This document shows, piece by piece, positions 1 to 11,172 of a stretch of DNA of 64,000 nucleotides. The position numbers were made by a program, and so were the translations under genes. The notes beneath the pieces were generated by a model. The model made no database searches, was not told the DNA's origin, and was given only the letters and a program-made list of their open reading frames with translations. The DNA comes from Fratercula arctica. Lineage: Eukaryota; Chordata; Aves; Charadriiformes; Alcidae. Position 1 is the first letter of the stretch. Each line of letters starts with the position of its first letter. The stretch spans positions 24,700,135 to 24,764,134 of the forward strand of contig CANTUZ010000012.1 in assembly GCA_947846985.1 (NCBI GenBank), read 5' to 3'.

Positions 1-738
1 CCCGGGGAGGAATAACCCCATGCACCAGTACAGGTTGGGGGCTGACCTGCTGGAGAGCAGCTCTGTGGAAAGAGACCTGAGAGTCCAGGTGGACAACAGG
101 GTGCCCATGAGCCAGCAATGTGCCCTTGTGGCCAAGAAGGTCAATGGTATCCTGGGGTGCATCAAGAAGAGCGTGGCTGGCAGGTCGAGGGAGTTTATCC
201 TCCCCTTCTACTCTGCCCTGGTGAGGCTGCATCTGGAGTACCGTGTCCAGTTCTGGGCTCCCTGGTTGCAGAAGGACAGGGAACTGTTGGAGGGTGCAGC
301 AAAGGGCTACCAAGATGATTAGGGGACTGGAACACCTCTCTTATGAAGAAAGGCTGAGGGATTTGGGTCTTTTTAGGCTGCAAAAGAGACGACTGAGGGG
401 GGATCTTATCAACACTTATAAATACTTGAAGGGTGGGTGTCAGGAGGATGGGGCCAGGCTCTTTTCAGTGGTGCCTGGCAACAGCACAAGAGGTAACGGG
501 CACAAACTTGAGCATAGGGAGTTCCATCTGAACATGAGGAGGGACTTCTTTCCTTTGAGGGTGGCAGAGCACTGGCACAGGCTGCCCGGAGAGGTGGTGG
601 AGTCTCCATCTCTAGAGACATTCACAACCCACCTGGATGTGTTCCTGTGCAACTGCTCTGGGTGACCCTGCTCTGGCCAGGGAGGTTGGACTAGATGTTC
701 TCCAGAGCTCCCTTCCAACCCTACCATTCTGTGATTCT
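1..738 (+). mobile_element. CR1 LINE, 3' part, cut by the window start
   Basis: A non-LTR retrotransposon fragment of the avian CR1 type. It is recognised from the translated C-terminal part of ORF2 and from the 3' end: a 'ggttggactagatg' box, then 'cccttccaacc', then the short terminal repeats 'attctgtgattctg' at 725-738. CR1 elements end in such octamer-like repeats rather than in poly(A). The 5' boundary is not visible because coding homology already starts at base 2, so the element continues to the left. No target-site duplication can be checked. Divergence and a frameshift mark it as an old, inactive copy. Confidence 0.93.
2..665 (+). pseudogene. CR1 ORF2 C-terminal remnant, frameshifted
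   Basis: Remnant of the region downstream of the reverse-transcriptase catalytic core of CR1 ORF2. One frame (2 to about 290) carries the 'NNPMHQYRLGADLLES' segment and the '[16 protein letters not shown]' segment; the downstream frame (about 293-665) carries '[18 protein letters not shown]', '[17 protein letters not shown]' and '[14 protein letters not shown]', then a stop at 663-665. The frame changes near 290, where two bases appear to be missing between codons equivalent to Glu-Arg-Val-Gln. This part of ORF2 has no known catalytic residues; the RT active site lies upstream, outside the window. Family assignment is secure; there is no function now. Confidence 0.9.
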
Positions 739-1788
739 GGCTAAAACAATGGAAGTACACCTGAATGCTGAATTGTACTGATTTATCAATGTTTACCACG
801 TGCTTTAGCAACATCAACAGCTTTAGTAATATCCATCCTAAAACTCTGTTTAAACAGGACAGTCATAATAACAGAAGGGGAAATTCACTGAAATATAACA
901 TGCATCTTTGGAATCAGAACAACATTTTAGAGAGGCCAATAGAATTGGTTTGGCTGACTTACAGTTTCTGCTGGATTTATAAGTGTCTTGTTGTTTCCCC
1001 ATTTTGAATGGGATGAAGTGTTATTAGCTGAAATTCAGCAGATACCTTCTTAGGGTGAAATGATTGTGGTGGGTGGAGGAAGACAAAGTCCTTTACTTCT
1101 CCCCTTAGAAATCAGCAGGGCAGAACTCCACCTTGTGCTTCCTGGATGACTGGGCAGAGAGATCCCTTGAGTACCTAAGGAAGCAGCCTTACTCCCACCA
1201 TGTCACATGTGTTTTTACAAGCAATTACATCATGTTCTATGGACTCTTATATTTCTTATTTGTAACTTTCTGTGGACAGAAAGTTTTTTGACTTTGTGTT
1301 ACTTTATTTCTCCTTCTTTGTAGTTATCAAATGAATCAAATCTTTATTGATTTCAAGAAAAACAATAGTGTGAAGCAATGCTGTTTTCATTGATATAAGC
1401 AGTTCCTGTACAAAAAGGATTCAGCCCTGTTAATAGGGAGGAACTATTCTTCAGCAGAGTTTCCTGTACATCTGTGCTAAAGAGGAGCACATCTCATCCT
1501 AGTGAGGGAGGAGCAACATATGAAGCTATTAGAGATGACCTGTAATATGGAGTAAAAAAAATGTCCAGATGAGTGCATAAAAATACCTTTATCATGTTGG
1601 TATTTGTGTTGAAGTGAACTATTTTATAATCCAAGCTGCTATGAAGGGCTGCCCTACCAGGATGAGTACAAAGAGAAGGCAGAGTAGTCTGTTGATCTGT
1701 CCTATATAGTATATGTAACATGCACTGGAGTTAATTTGAAAAGCATCAAAAGTGTATTTTTAATTGTGTGACATGATTTGTTTTACAG

Positions 1789-1836
1789 GAAACCACCCCA
1801 GATGAGACATGCATAACAGTGTATAACATGCACAAG
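1789..1836 (+). other. Candidate 48-nt coding microexon
   Basis: The segment is preceded by 'tgtgacatgatttgttttacag', which offers a plausible branch-point (TGAC) and a T-rich tract ending in AG. It is followed by 'gtaggtag' after AAG, a good donor. The 48 nt are a multiple of three and stay open only in frame 0, reading ETTPDETCITVYNMHK; both other frames contain stops. The size, symmetric phase and a tyrosine in a Thr-Val-Tyr context fit cassette microexons seen in neuronal membrane and adaptor proteins, but I cannot assign a gene and no partner exon is established here. Sixteen open codons are not significant alone; the flanking signals carry the case. Confidence 0.35.
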
Positions 1837-2166
1837 GTAGGTAGAGTGCTTTTGGTGACCTTTAAGCAGCATTTAAAATTGCAACTCCACAGGATGTTTT
1901 TATCTCATAAAATATTAGTAGCATTACAGCTGAGATCTGCTGTGTTTTAGTGTCACGTTATTGTTATATGTCCCTTATCTGTATACATGACTGTGCAACA
2001 TCAGTTAATCACTCTTCAGGTAGCGTGATTCAAAAGAGTTTTGTTAAAGTCAGTAATGAGCTACGCTGATTCATGCTTGCTGAAGATCTAGTCCAAGGTT
2101 CATAAAGTGCATTGAAACAAGAGGTAACAGGTACCACAGAAATGCAAAATATTATGTCAGTGAGAT

Positions 2167-2192
2167 AAATGGAAGAAAACTGTCTTCCATTT
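2167..2192. repeat. Perfect 10-bp inverted repeat, 6-nt loop
   Basis: The arms 2167-2176 (aaatggaaga) and 2183-2192 (tcttccattt) are exactly complementary, around the loop 'aaactg'. The arms are AT-rich and pairing does not extend further. It could be chance; it is not a terminator or miRNA hairpin by size. Confidence 0.55.
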
Positions 2193-5100
2193 TTACCAGT
2201 GAGAAAACACAAAATTCTAAGTCTTGGGCACATTATACCTTTAATCTGCAATGATTTACATTTTTCTGATATTGGGTCTGAATTTTGTTTTGCCCAGTGA
2301 AATATCCTGCTTAATTCAACTTCATCCCTCCACCCCAGGTTAACAATAGTCAAACTAGTCCTCCTGGAATTACAGTTGCTAGATCTGTCTCGAATAGAGT
2401 TTTCTAATGAATAAACTGAGGCAAAAGAATTTTAGAGGTATTTCAGTTTAAAAAGAAGAAACTGTTTGAAATGCTATTCATACTTGCAAAATGCTTGGTC
2501 AGAAAAGCCAACTCTATCATGTTTGGTTTTGCTGCGGTGGGGGGGTGGTGAGACATGACTTCACATTGCAAACTTGATCAATGCTTCTACATGCTATCAT
2601 GTTACAAATAATTGTGAAGAGGAAGATGTCTCAGTGACACATGTGGTAGACCCTGTCGGTCTTGAGGCCTGGCTATTCTTCATGCTTTTGCTCCAGCAGA
2701 GTATCTGGGAATTTACTTTAGTTTGGGAACCTTGGCCAGGGAGCTTGGGAGCCAAATCAGGAATGATGTCTATTTGAACTGGCAGACAGTGAATGACTGG
2801 CGCTGAGCATAAGTAATCTGTGTTGTGGAGCTTTAAGGTGCCATTAGTTTTGAGAAAGTACTTACTGTCAGTATTCCTGAAATACTAACTTTTTGAGGCA
2901 TAGAGGTCTGTCTTTTTGAATATTCGTGAATAAAGCATAAGGTAATCCCTCTTGTAGGCATTATACGTGTACATCCCACAGTGAAAAATGCGTGTCCTTG
3001 TGCCTGGTGGGACAAATTCTTCCCTTGGCTACATGAGAGGAAATGCAGAGTAAAGTCATAGCTGTTGCTGATTTCTTCAGTGATGCAAATGAGAGCTGAA
3101 TTCATCTCTATGCCTATATCTGGTATTTTGCATAGAAATGCTCGCTGTGCTGAAACATACTCACATTTGCAAGAATGTGTCTGTGTAGTTTACATTTCCA
3201 ATTTTAATTTTTGAGCCATGCGTAAGAGACTCCAGGGAACAGTGTGTACTGTCAGCAGAAGTTATCTTTTTGATGAATCAGGCACATTGTTTGTACCCCT
3301 GCATTTGATAGACGTGTTGTAATAAGGTCCTGAACTGCTTACTGTGTCTTTATGTACCTTCCCTCTCAGCAGTTGTAACTATTGTGCTGCTTGACCTATA
3401 TTAATGGTACTACAAACAACAAGTTTAACCATTAACTTGTGAGCCCTCTTTAAATGGATTTTTGCCAAGAGATGAGAACCAGAGATTTAAGGAGGTAAAA
3501 ACTAAAAAAGAGGGCTACTCGATGTAAAGTTTTTCAGTGCTTACTGATCTGATGTGAAGGGTGGGAGGGAGTTCAAAGATCCAAGCACAAAACCTAACAT
3601 GATGTTGTTATGATTTGAACAACTAGTGCCATTCAAGGTATGGAAAAGTGCCATCGTAGGTGTTTTGTTCGTTAAGTAACTTGTGCGTTTTATCTGTTTG
3701 GTTATTCCAATGAGGCTTGCTCGCTGTATTATCTATATCCGTATATACCTTGTAGCAAGAACAGGCTGAGAGGGTTACACTGAAGGGGGTAAATAATGCC
3801 TGCTACTGCTGCCTGGTGAAAGAGGGGCTGGCTCTCAGTAACTTGTGAGGAGATAGTGAAAGCCAGAAAGAGTCCAAGTGAAAGGATCCGGTGTCAGACT
3901 AGCGCTTTAGAGCACTAGAGCAGTCTGATTTAGCTTGATTTAGTTGGGCTGCATCTCAGGAACTTAACTTCTTGCACAGAATTTGAATTTTAGATCATTT
4001 AATAGAAGCCAAAACTCTTATTTCTGATATATGTGACTACATCATCTTAGGAATAAGCATCTGTGACTGATTCATAGTAACTGCCCAGTGCATGCACAAA
4101 GCCAACAGCAAATGTATGATGGGTCAGTACCTGGTGTGATTTGATCCTTCATGGAAAAGTGATTCTGTGTCTCTAAGCTTATTGACATCAGTGATTTTTG
4201 ACTAAGGCCCTTAAAGGGTGGGCATACAAAAGTTAAATGGGGGGTGGAGGCTGGGAAGTGGCATGCTCTGGGATGTCCTGCCAGAACCTCTGTTTTCCTT
4301 GATAAAGCTACCTCTTGTCATGCACGCAGGCATTTAAATCTGCTACTGTTTTCATTTGGTGGTTATCTCTTTCTCTGCTGGGATTTCACCATTCTGGCTC
4401 CACAAGGCACATGTAGGTGTCTTGTGCAATCAAATAGTGTGTGTCCTGCTGGGTCCTGGTGATAGTGCCAGAAATGTGTGCTTTAGCTAAAAGTAGCAGC
4501 TGATATTCATAGGTGCAAATGTCTACGGTTCATCCTCTGCAGCTGAGCTGTTCTCAGGCATTGTTACAGCTGTGGATTAAGCATTAGGTAGCCCTGTGCA
4601 TGTAATCAAAACTGAGAATCTAAGTGAAAATCCCTCACACTTGTTTGAGAGTCTGTTGCGGAAACACGAAATTGCCTATTTTACTTTAAGTGTAGCAAAA
4701 CATGCTGTTAGAAAACATGCTTTAGAAACATGTAGTATTTGTGTGTTAGTCCTTATTCCGATGTAGTTAAACTGAGGTGAGCAGAACTTTATCTATCTTG
4801 TCACTAATATAGATTTTTATTTTTGATTGAAACAGGTAAACTGAGACAAACCCTTGTCATTCCCGATCTCAAGAGTTGTTAACTGAGTAATACTCTTTGG
4901 GCCTTTATGTGAAGATTGCAAATAGGTTGGTAAACATTTAATTAAACTACAAAAATCTTTGCAATAGGAAGGGAAGCAGTGAGCAAGACTATCAACAATT
5001 CGGTGATGTATAAGCCAAGTCAGGGAGGGAAGCCCATGATTCTAGCTGCCAGACTTCTCTAACCAGTGGCTTCCTTGTCTTTCTTGGATTCCTAAAGAAA

Positions 5101-7156
5101 AAGAGGCACAGTCACCCTTATGAGGAAGTGATCTCAGAGTCAACAGGAAAAAACCCAGAAACATTGGGGAAGGCTTATTGGGAGCAAACAAAAATGCAAC
5201 TGTGGCAACAGGATTGTTCTTGCCTCTAGGTTTCTGTCGTTGCACTTCTCTCCTCTGATGCCAGTAATTCCCAAGGTTTCCATTTAAGCAAGTTAAACTG
5301 GTAAAAAGCCTTGCGTATAGGTGATTTCTAAGGGTTATTTCTGCTTACATTAGTTTGTTATTCCTGAAATTCTCCAGAAGCAAGTTTAGCTGAGGGAAAT
5401 CTGTTTTAAAGTTTGTCCATACATGTAGCGGCATGAATTTCTTTAAGCTGGATTAGCAGGCACAGTTTTGCTTCACCCAGAGCAAAGGTGGGAGCAGGGC
5501 AGGCCCCCGTGGTTACTCTCCTCCTCTTCTGTGTCTCTATCCCTTCAACTCGGAAACAGCTATGTTCAGAATGAGGTCACAGCATGGTGATTTTGTTCTG
5601 AACATTAAATTTAGTTCTAGCAGCTGTGCTGGCTGGCACCCATGCAAAGAAATTTAGCATTTTCCACTGTATTGGTACAACAGTAGGATTTTTATTTTGC
5701 TCGGAGCCTAATGGGCACGTTCCGGCTTGTAATCATGAGAGGGTCTGGCAGATGAGCTTTTGAGATGCTTGTTCAGAACTCTGGTGAGCAGCTCCCTACA
5801 GTTTTGAGTGTTCAAACAGCTTGCAAGTCATTAGATTTTTCTCCTTCTGGGGACTCTAGGTGGGAAGGCTTGCTTACTTACTAGTTTAAAGCACCTTGTT
5901 TAGGTGTTCACAGGTTAGCCTGATGGGAAGGAAACGGAAAAATCTGAAGTCAAATGAACCTTTTTGCCTTTTTTGCAAGAAATGAAAGAAATTTAGTCAC
6001 AGAGTGTGACCTGTACAAATATGGGCAAGACAGGCTAAAGTAAAGCAGCAGGTTTAACTTCATGTCTTCTTATAGCTTGCAAAACAGTTGTCTGCAAAGA
6101 GGTCCAGTGACAATAAACTGACACAACAGAGCACAATGCAGTTGCTTTTTGCTCCTTTAGTCAGTCCATCCTGCAGCAGCTGCCATGATAGGACAGCATC
6201 TATTAGTATCTTGATACTTTCTGTGTTAAAAGGTTAGTGTGAGCTGTCTTGAGAGAATTTTGTCTCATATCAGAGCTATAAACCTTATCTCGGTAAAGAG
6301 AATAAAGCTGGCTAATGATCACCAACTTTATGTTCTTTTCTTTCAGGGGATAGGTTTGAAAAGGTAGTAATTTCTTTCAACAATACAAAAAGCATCTTAG
6401 AGAAAATAGTCTTCATTACATATCAGTAAAGATAAGTAGACTTTTTTTAGGCTACTTATCACCTGTATTCTCATGTAAAGAGTGTAAGTATGGTGTGGAT
6501 AGATCTTGCTTCTGAGCATTTATATCTCTAGTCCATGGTCTTCTCAGGCAGACCTCCTATGGAAGTTAGTGGGAGTCTTGTATGTTTTAGGATTGTGTGA
6601 TTTTATTTTTATTGAAGATATCTCAGAGAAGACAAACTCATTAGAATAATCAGGGAGAAATGGAAACAACTTGTGTTCATGATGTGGCTCTTCTGAAATG
6701 GAGGGTTGCCAGCTGGAGGCAGACATGTGTATGTACAAGATTGCAGCTGGGAGGGCAATCTAAATTCCTTACAAGCAACTAGATGGTGCTTGTATTTATT
6801 GCAAACTATGTGCAAGGTAAAGCTCAGGAGCAAGGAAATCTGTTGTGAAACGGCAAGAAAAGGATCATGTTTGCAAACAAGTACATTTTAAATAAGTAAT
6901 AGGACCAAGTGAGCATTATATCCAGAACTTGTGAGACACCTTGGGATCCCCACGTGCACATCAAGCATGGATAGATAAAAAAACCCAAACTGTACAGGAC
7001 CAGAGTGTCTCTATTTGTACCCAAAAGACTGGGGCATAATGTCAGTTATTCACTGAAAATCAGGACTTTGTCCAGCTCAGTATATTTGGACGTTTAATGG
7101 CATTCAATGACATTCAAATTGACATACAGAAGCAGGTCTTTTACCCCAAGAAGCTC

Positions 7157-7196
7157 TTTATTTTCTTTTTTTTTCTTTTCTTTTTTTTTTTTTTTT
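7157..7196. repeat. T-rich (poly-pyrimidine) tract
   Basis: About 40 bases of almost pure T with a few C interruptions, ending in 16 Ts (7181-7196). There is no adjacent retrotransposon body or target-site duplication, so I read it as low-complexity expansion rather than a retrocopy tail. Confidence 0.85.
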
Positions 7197-10137
7197 CCTC
7201 AGCCTCACTTAATTGCTTTATCTCTTAATGCTTACTGTACCTCTCTTAGCACTTGCTCCTGCCGGAGTCTCTCTTTTGATAAGTTTCAGCTATGCTATCC
7301 ACTCCAGTGATCTTATTTGGCACTTATTCCAAAGGATGCACTAGTTTCTAAATGAAATAGTTCTGCTTCATTTGTTTCCTCATGCTTGTTTCTTCTACCT
7401 CATGAACTCTACGGTACTACATGCAGGTTATCAAAAGCTGTTCTATTAAATTATGCATTAACCAGCAGTATATGTTTACAGTGTATGTGTTTAATGGCAT
7501 AATATCACAAACATTGCACCGTATAAGGACAATAGCTCTGTAAAAAGTATATTGTTATGAGCTAAAAAACTGAAATAATCAGGATTTAGAACTCTGTAAA
7601 ATGAGAATTTTGGGCAGACCAGCCTCAGGAGTTTACAGACTATAAAATGTACCCTGTGCAGACTGTCTTGCCTTGTCTTTAAGTGGGAAAACACCTTGGA
7701 ATCAGTCGTAGTCTTGTCTGTGTGAGGGTTATAGGGCTGAAGCTCAGTTGCAGCACTATAGAACTTCAACTGTGCCAAATCATATATTTTGGAATGATTT
7801 GAACATTTTTATAACTGGTGATACTTGAAGAATGTTTTAGTGCTTTTCTTCACAAAGAATCACCCTTATCAGCATCACGTTAAAGGGGTGCTGAAAGCAG
7901 ATGATGAATCTTATACGACAAAATGTTGCAAACCTCTGAGAAATATAATTAAACTGTTCTTAATATCAGAGTCATGAAAAGGTTCGTAAGAGAAGAACCT
8001 GTTTATTTGCAAGCTGCTTCAGGAAAGAGATGTGTGCCTGCCTGTACTGTCCTATTAGTTGGTTTTGGTTGTATAGAACTGGCATCCAGGCATCCGAAGG
8101 AATCTGTGTCCCTGTTTTGCTAGCTATTAGTACGTATGTAAGCTATTAGGATTTGCTTGGAGGTGGTTGTCATCTGAGGATGTGAAGGGAAAAGCAAGTG
8201 TTATAATATTTTGGTTTTTGGATGGGGCTAGGTACGAAGTGATGAAGTACTTTACCAAGCTCGAATGAGATGGGAAGCAACTCAGTTCTTTTGATTACGG
8301 TCTGATGTCTTATCCAGAAGACCGTTATGGATGTGAGACTCCAAGTTAACATTTTTCTTCAAAAAATGACTGTTTTCATAAAAAATGGCACATTGCTTTG
8401 TAGCTGAGCTCTTTCTTTGCCTTTTAAATCAGATTCTCACAAGACAGCATAATCTTTGTCACAAGCATTATTTCTGTAACAGCTGGTCTACTTGGTATAT
8501 TTGGTCCAAAACTTGTAGTCTTGGCCATCCACTGGCTGGCTTGCTTCCTGGCCATTCCTGTATTCCTAAAAATATATACCATCCCAACATAATAGTTAAT
8601 ATTGCAAGACTTAGTATTTTGAGGTTGAAGATATGAAATTAAATGCTGTTAATGTGGTGGATACATTGTGGACTCTGAGGACATGGGTTGATTCTGCACT
8701 GGAGTAGTGTAGATCCTGTATGTCTCTATTTTATATATTGGCAGGTTCTGGTCATGCTTCCCTGGTCCAGGGCTACTCATGACTTTGTTCCTTGAGTTGC
8801 TAGTTGTGGTACCTGTCTTCCAGCCATGCTCATGGAAGGTCAGTCAATGTCCCTTAGCGTGTAATGTGGGAAGTAGGCACCGAGCCTCATTTAGTTCTTC
8901 TGCTTGAGTACTCGTTTTCTGCCCTATTCTAGTCATAATGAGTTTCCCATTTGGGGAACTGTAGCTGGACCAAGGTTTCTGAGGACTGAGGATTTGGATT
9001 TTATTCAAATCCAAAAGAGGGCTTAGTTTCTGTGACATTGCATGGGATCAGCATCCTGACACTGTTGTGTTATCCGGAGTCATCAGAAAAGAGTCTTCCT
9101 GGAGACACATTAGGAAACTAAAGATACGGTTTTTACTGGAGAATAATCCTGAGTTTCCCCAGTGGTCCATATACTGGGGATGTGATAGAAGTGCCCACAA
9201 AGCTCACTCATTTTCTGGCAAACATTATTTTTACTACTTCCACCCAAAAGTCTCTTCTTCACAACCACAGACAGGCCAGTCTGAAGTTACTCTTTCATGA
9301 CCCTCACTTAGAAAAAGTGGCATCTCTTATTATGAAAGACTTAATGGTGCTTTTAATAATGTTTTTAATATTTTATTCTTTGGGGAGTCACCTGGACATG
9401 TTGTTGTGTATAATGAAATGAGCCAAATGGCACTTCACAACAGCTGTGGTAAACATACAAGTGATTTTGCTGCTTTGAAAACAGGAAAAAAACCTCTTGT
9501 GTTGCATCATTCTGGCTGGGAAGTGCTTACAGTTATTGTGACAGGACTGTATTTTGAGCAATTGTTGGTGATTTGGTTTTTAGCACACAAAGAAAGTAAT
9601 AAATCTGTCACCCTGAAAAATCAGGTTGTGACCTAAAGGAAGGAGCAAATTGTGGCTTTAGGTAAAAAAGAGTGACCTGTCTATGAGGGTCATTTATCAT
9701 TATAACAAAATTGCTGGTGCTCTCCTAGCTGACCAGGAAAGAAAGGCTGTGGTAAGCAGAATAGAGGGATGCAAGCATCCGAATATTTTTAACTGATCAA
9801 TATTTTCAGGATTTACAAGCAGCCAAAAAACTGTCAGCATACAGAGTGAGTGCACTGTGCATCTGTTCTCAGAAAGAAAACAAGAGAGAATGGGTTTAAT
9901 TTGACAATTAAAAATGAAATACATTTTAGATTTGGCTTACATGGTTTAATTCAAAACTATATCAGATACCCTTAGCAGCCTGTACATATTGTATGGTGGT
10001 ACAGAAAATGGGTATCAAACCAAACTCCCAAGAAGGTAAAAAACAATAAATCAGCAACAACATAAATCTCTTCAAGGCAGTGTTAGCATTATTTTCTAGT
10101 GCTCTATGTGCCGCATGCTCAGTGTCTCAGAACTCAC

Positions 10138-10175
10138 TTGGGATACATGGCTTCATTGAAAGTAACAGTCACAAA
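10138..10175 (-). other. Exon-like segment, 38 nt, minus strand
   Basis: Read on the minus strand, it follows 'tttctttttttaatcaaaaccag' (a strong T-rich tract and AG) and precedes 'gtgagttctg'. The first frame is open (FVTVTFNEAMYP plus two bases). The upstream exon-like segment at 11116-11172 ends in phase 0, which would join in frame. I do not recognise the peptide. A pseudo-exon is equally possible. Confidence 0.2.
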
Positions 10176-11115
10176 CTGGTTTTGATTAAAAAAAGAAACA
10201 AACCTCCAAACTTTCTTTCTTACCCCACCATAATTTATTCTACATCATCCTATATGTAAATAATTTTATGTGTATCTTATAGAAGAAAAAAAAAGGAATA
10301 GCAGAACAAGTTCAGTGCCACAACTGAGCTTGGCAGAGATTGCAACCATTGCAAAGGATACGTTCAATGAGTTCAATTCTGACTTGCATGGAATACCAGA
10401 TGAACATGTTTTGAAATAAAAGATTGAAAAGAGGAGATATTTTTATGTTGTTATTCTTAAATATCAAATTTTTCTCAGAATTAAAAATACTTCTGGCTAA
10501 TTCTGGAAAATATTTTCCTGCTGTTCAATCTCTCCTAGTCATAAATTTTCACTTTAACCTGTTTATAGAGTATGCAAAGGCATAATGAAAGGAGAGTGGG
10601 GGGAAATAAACCCAACACAATTTCTTGTACAGTAATTTTCATGTCAATTGCTAATTTCTGTTGATTGCCTTAGTGCAGGAGTGTCTTATCAGACCAGAAC
10701 ATCCAATGTTAAAAACCATTTCTAACGTGTTTAGAAAAGCATTTATGATTCAGGCTATCACCTATTGTTAGACATTACTAGTATTATACTATATTATGAA
10801 TGCTTCACAAAGCTATTTTAATACAATTTATGAGGGCATTTTAATATATCAAGGCTGGCAAAGTACTGTACTCTTTCAGTGCATCATAAAGACATTAAGA
10901 TAAAAATCATGTAGAAGGTAAAATAGTAATTTATAATATGAACTGTCTTTTTAATGCACATTGACAATACGTTGTTCATTGTGGCTTTATTGAGGAAATC
11001 ACTTTGGCATAATTTTAAGCACAAATATAAATTCCATTGATTTATTCAGACTTGACTACAGTCAAGTGCCAAAATCTGGTGTAATTCTGCATCAAAGCAC
11101 CCTGTCAGATCTTAC

Positions 11116-11172
11116 CAGTGCAGAGGACCCCGCTGGGCTGAAAGCACTTAACTGAATTTCATGACTCATGCT
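11116..11172 (-). other. Exon-like segment, 57 nt, minus strand
   Basis: On the minus strand a donor 'CTG|gtaagatc' follows 19 open codons (SMSHEIQLSAFSPAGSSAL). The acceptor side is 'gcctaatctttttag', with a short pyrimidine tract and a branch-like CTAAT very close to the AG, which weakens it. The peptide has an alternating hydrophobic pattern as in a beta strand, but this is far too little to assign a fold. Confidence 0.18.

Larger units (their letters stand above)
739..7156. other. Unique AT-rich DNA, no gene recognised
   Basis: Open frames here are short and resemble nothing I recognise. Items worth marking are the microexon-like segment at 1789-1836 and the perfect hairpin at 2167-2192, both listed separately. 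A segment near 2408-2430 (contains 'aaactgaggcaaaaga') faintly recalls the tail of a MIR SINE but is too short to call. The rest looks like ordinary intronic or intergenic sequence. Confidence 0.6.

Noticed and set aside
2401..2430. MIR-like 'aaactgaggca' stretch
   Set aside because: Only about ten matching bases; no second MIR block alongside.
6776..6790. CTCF-like motif caactagatggtgct
   Set aside because: The core GGC is broken to GGT; isolated 13/15 matches are expected by chance.
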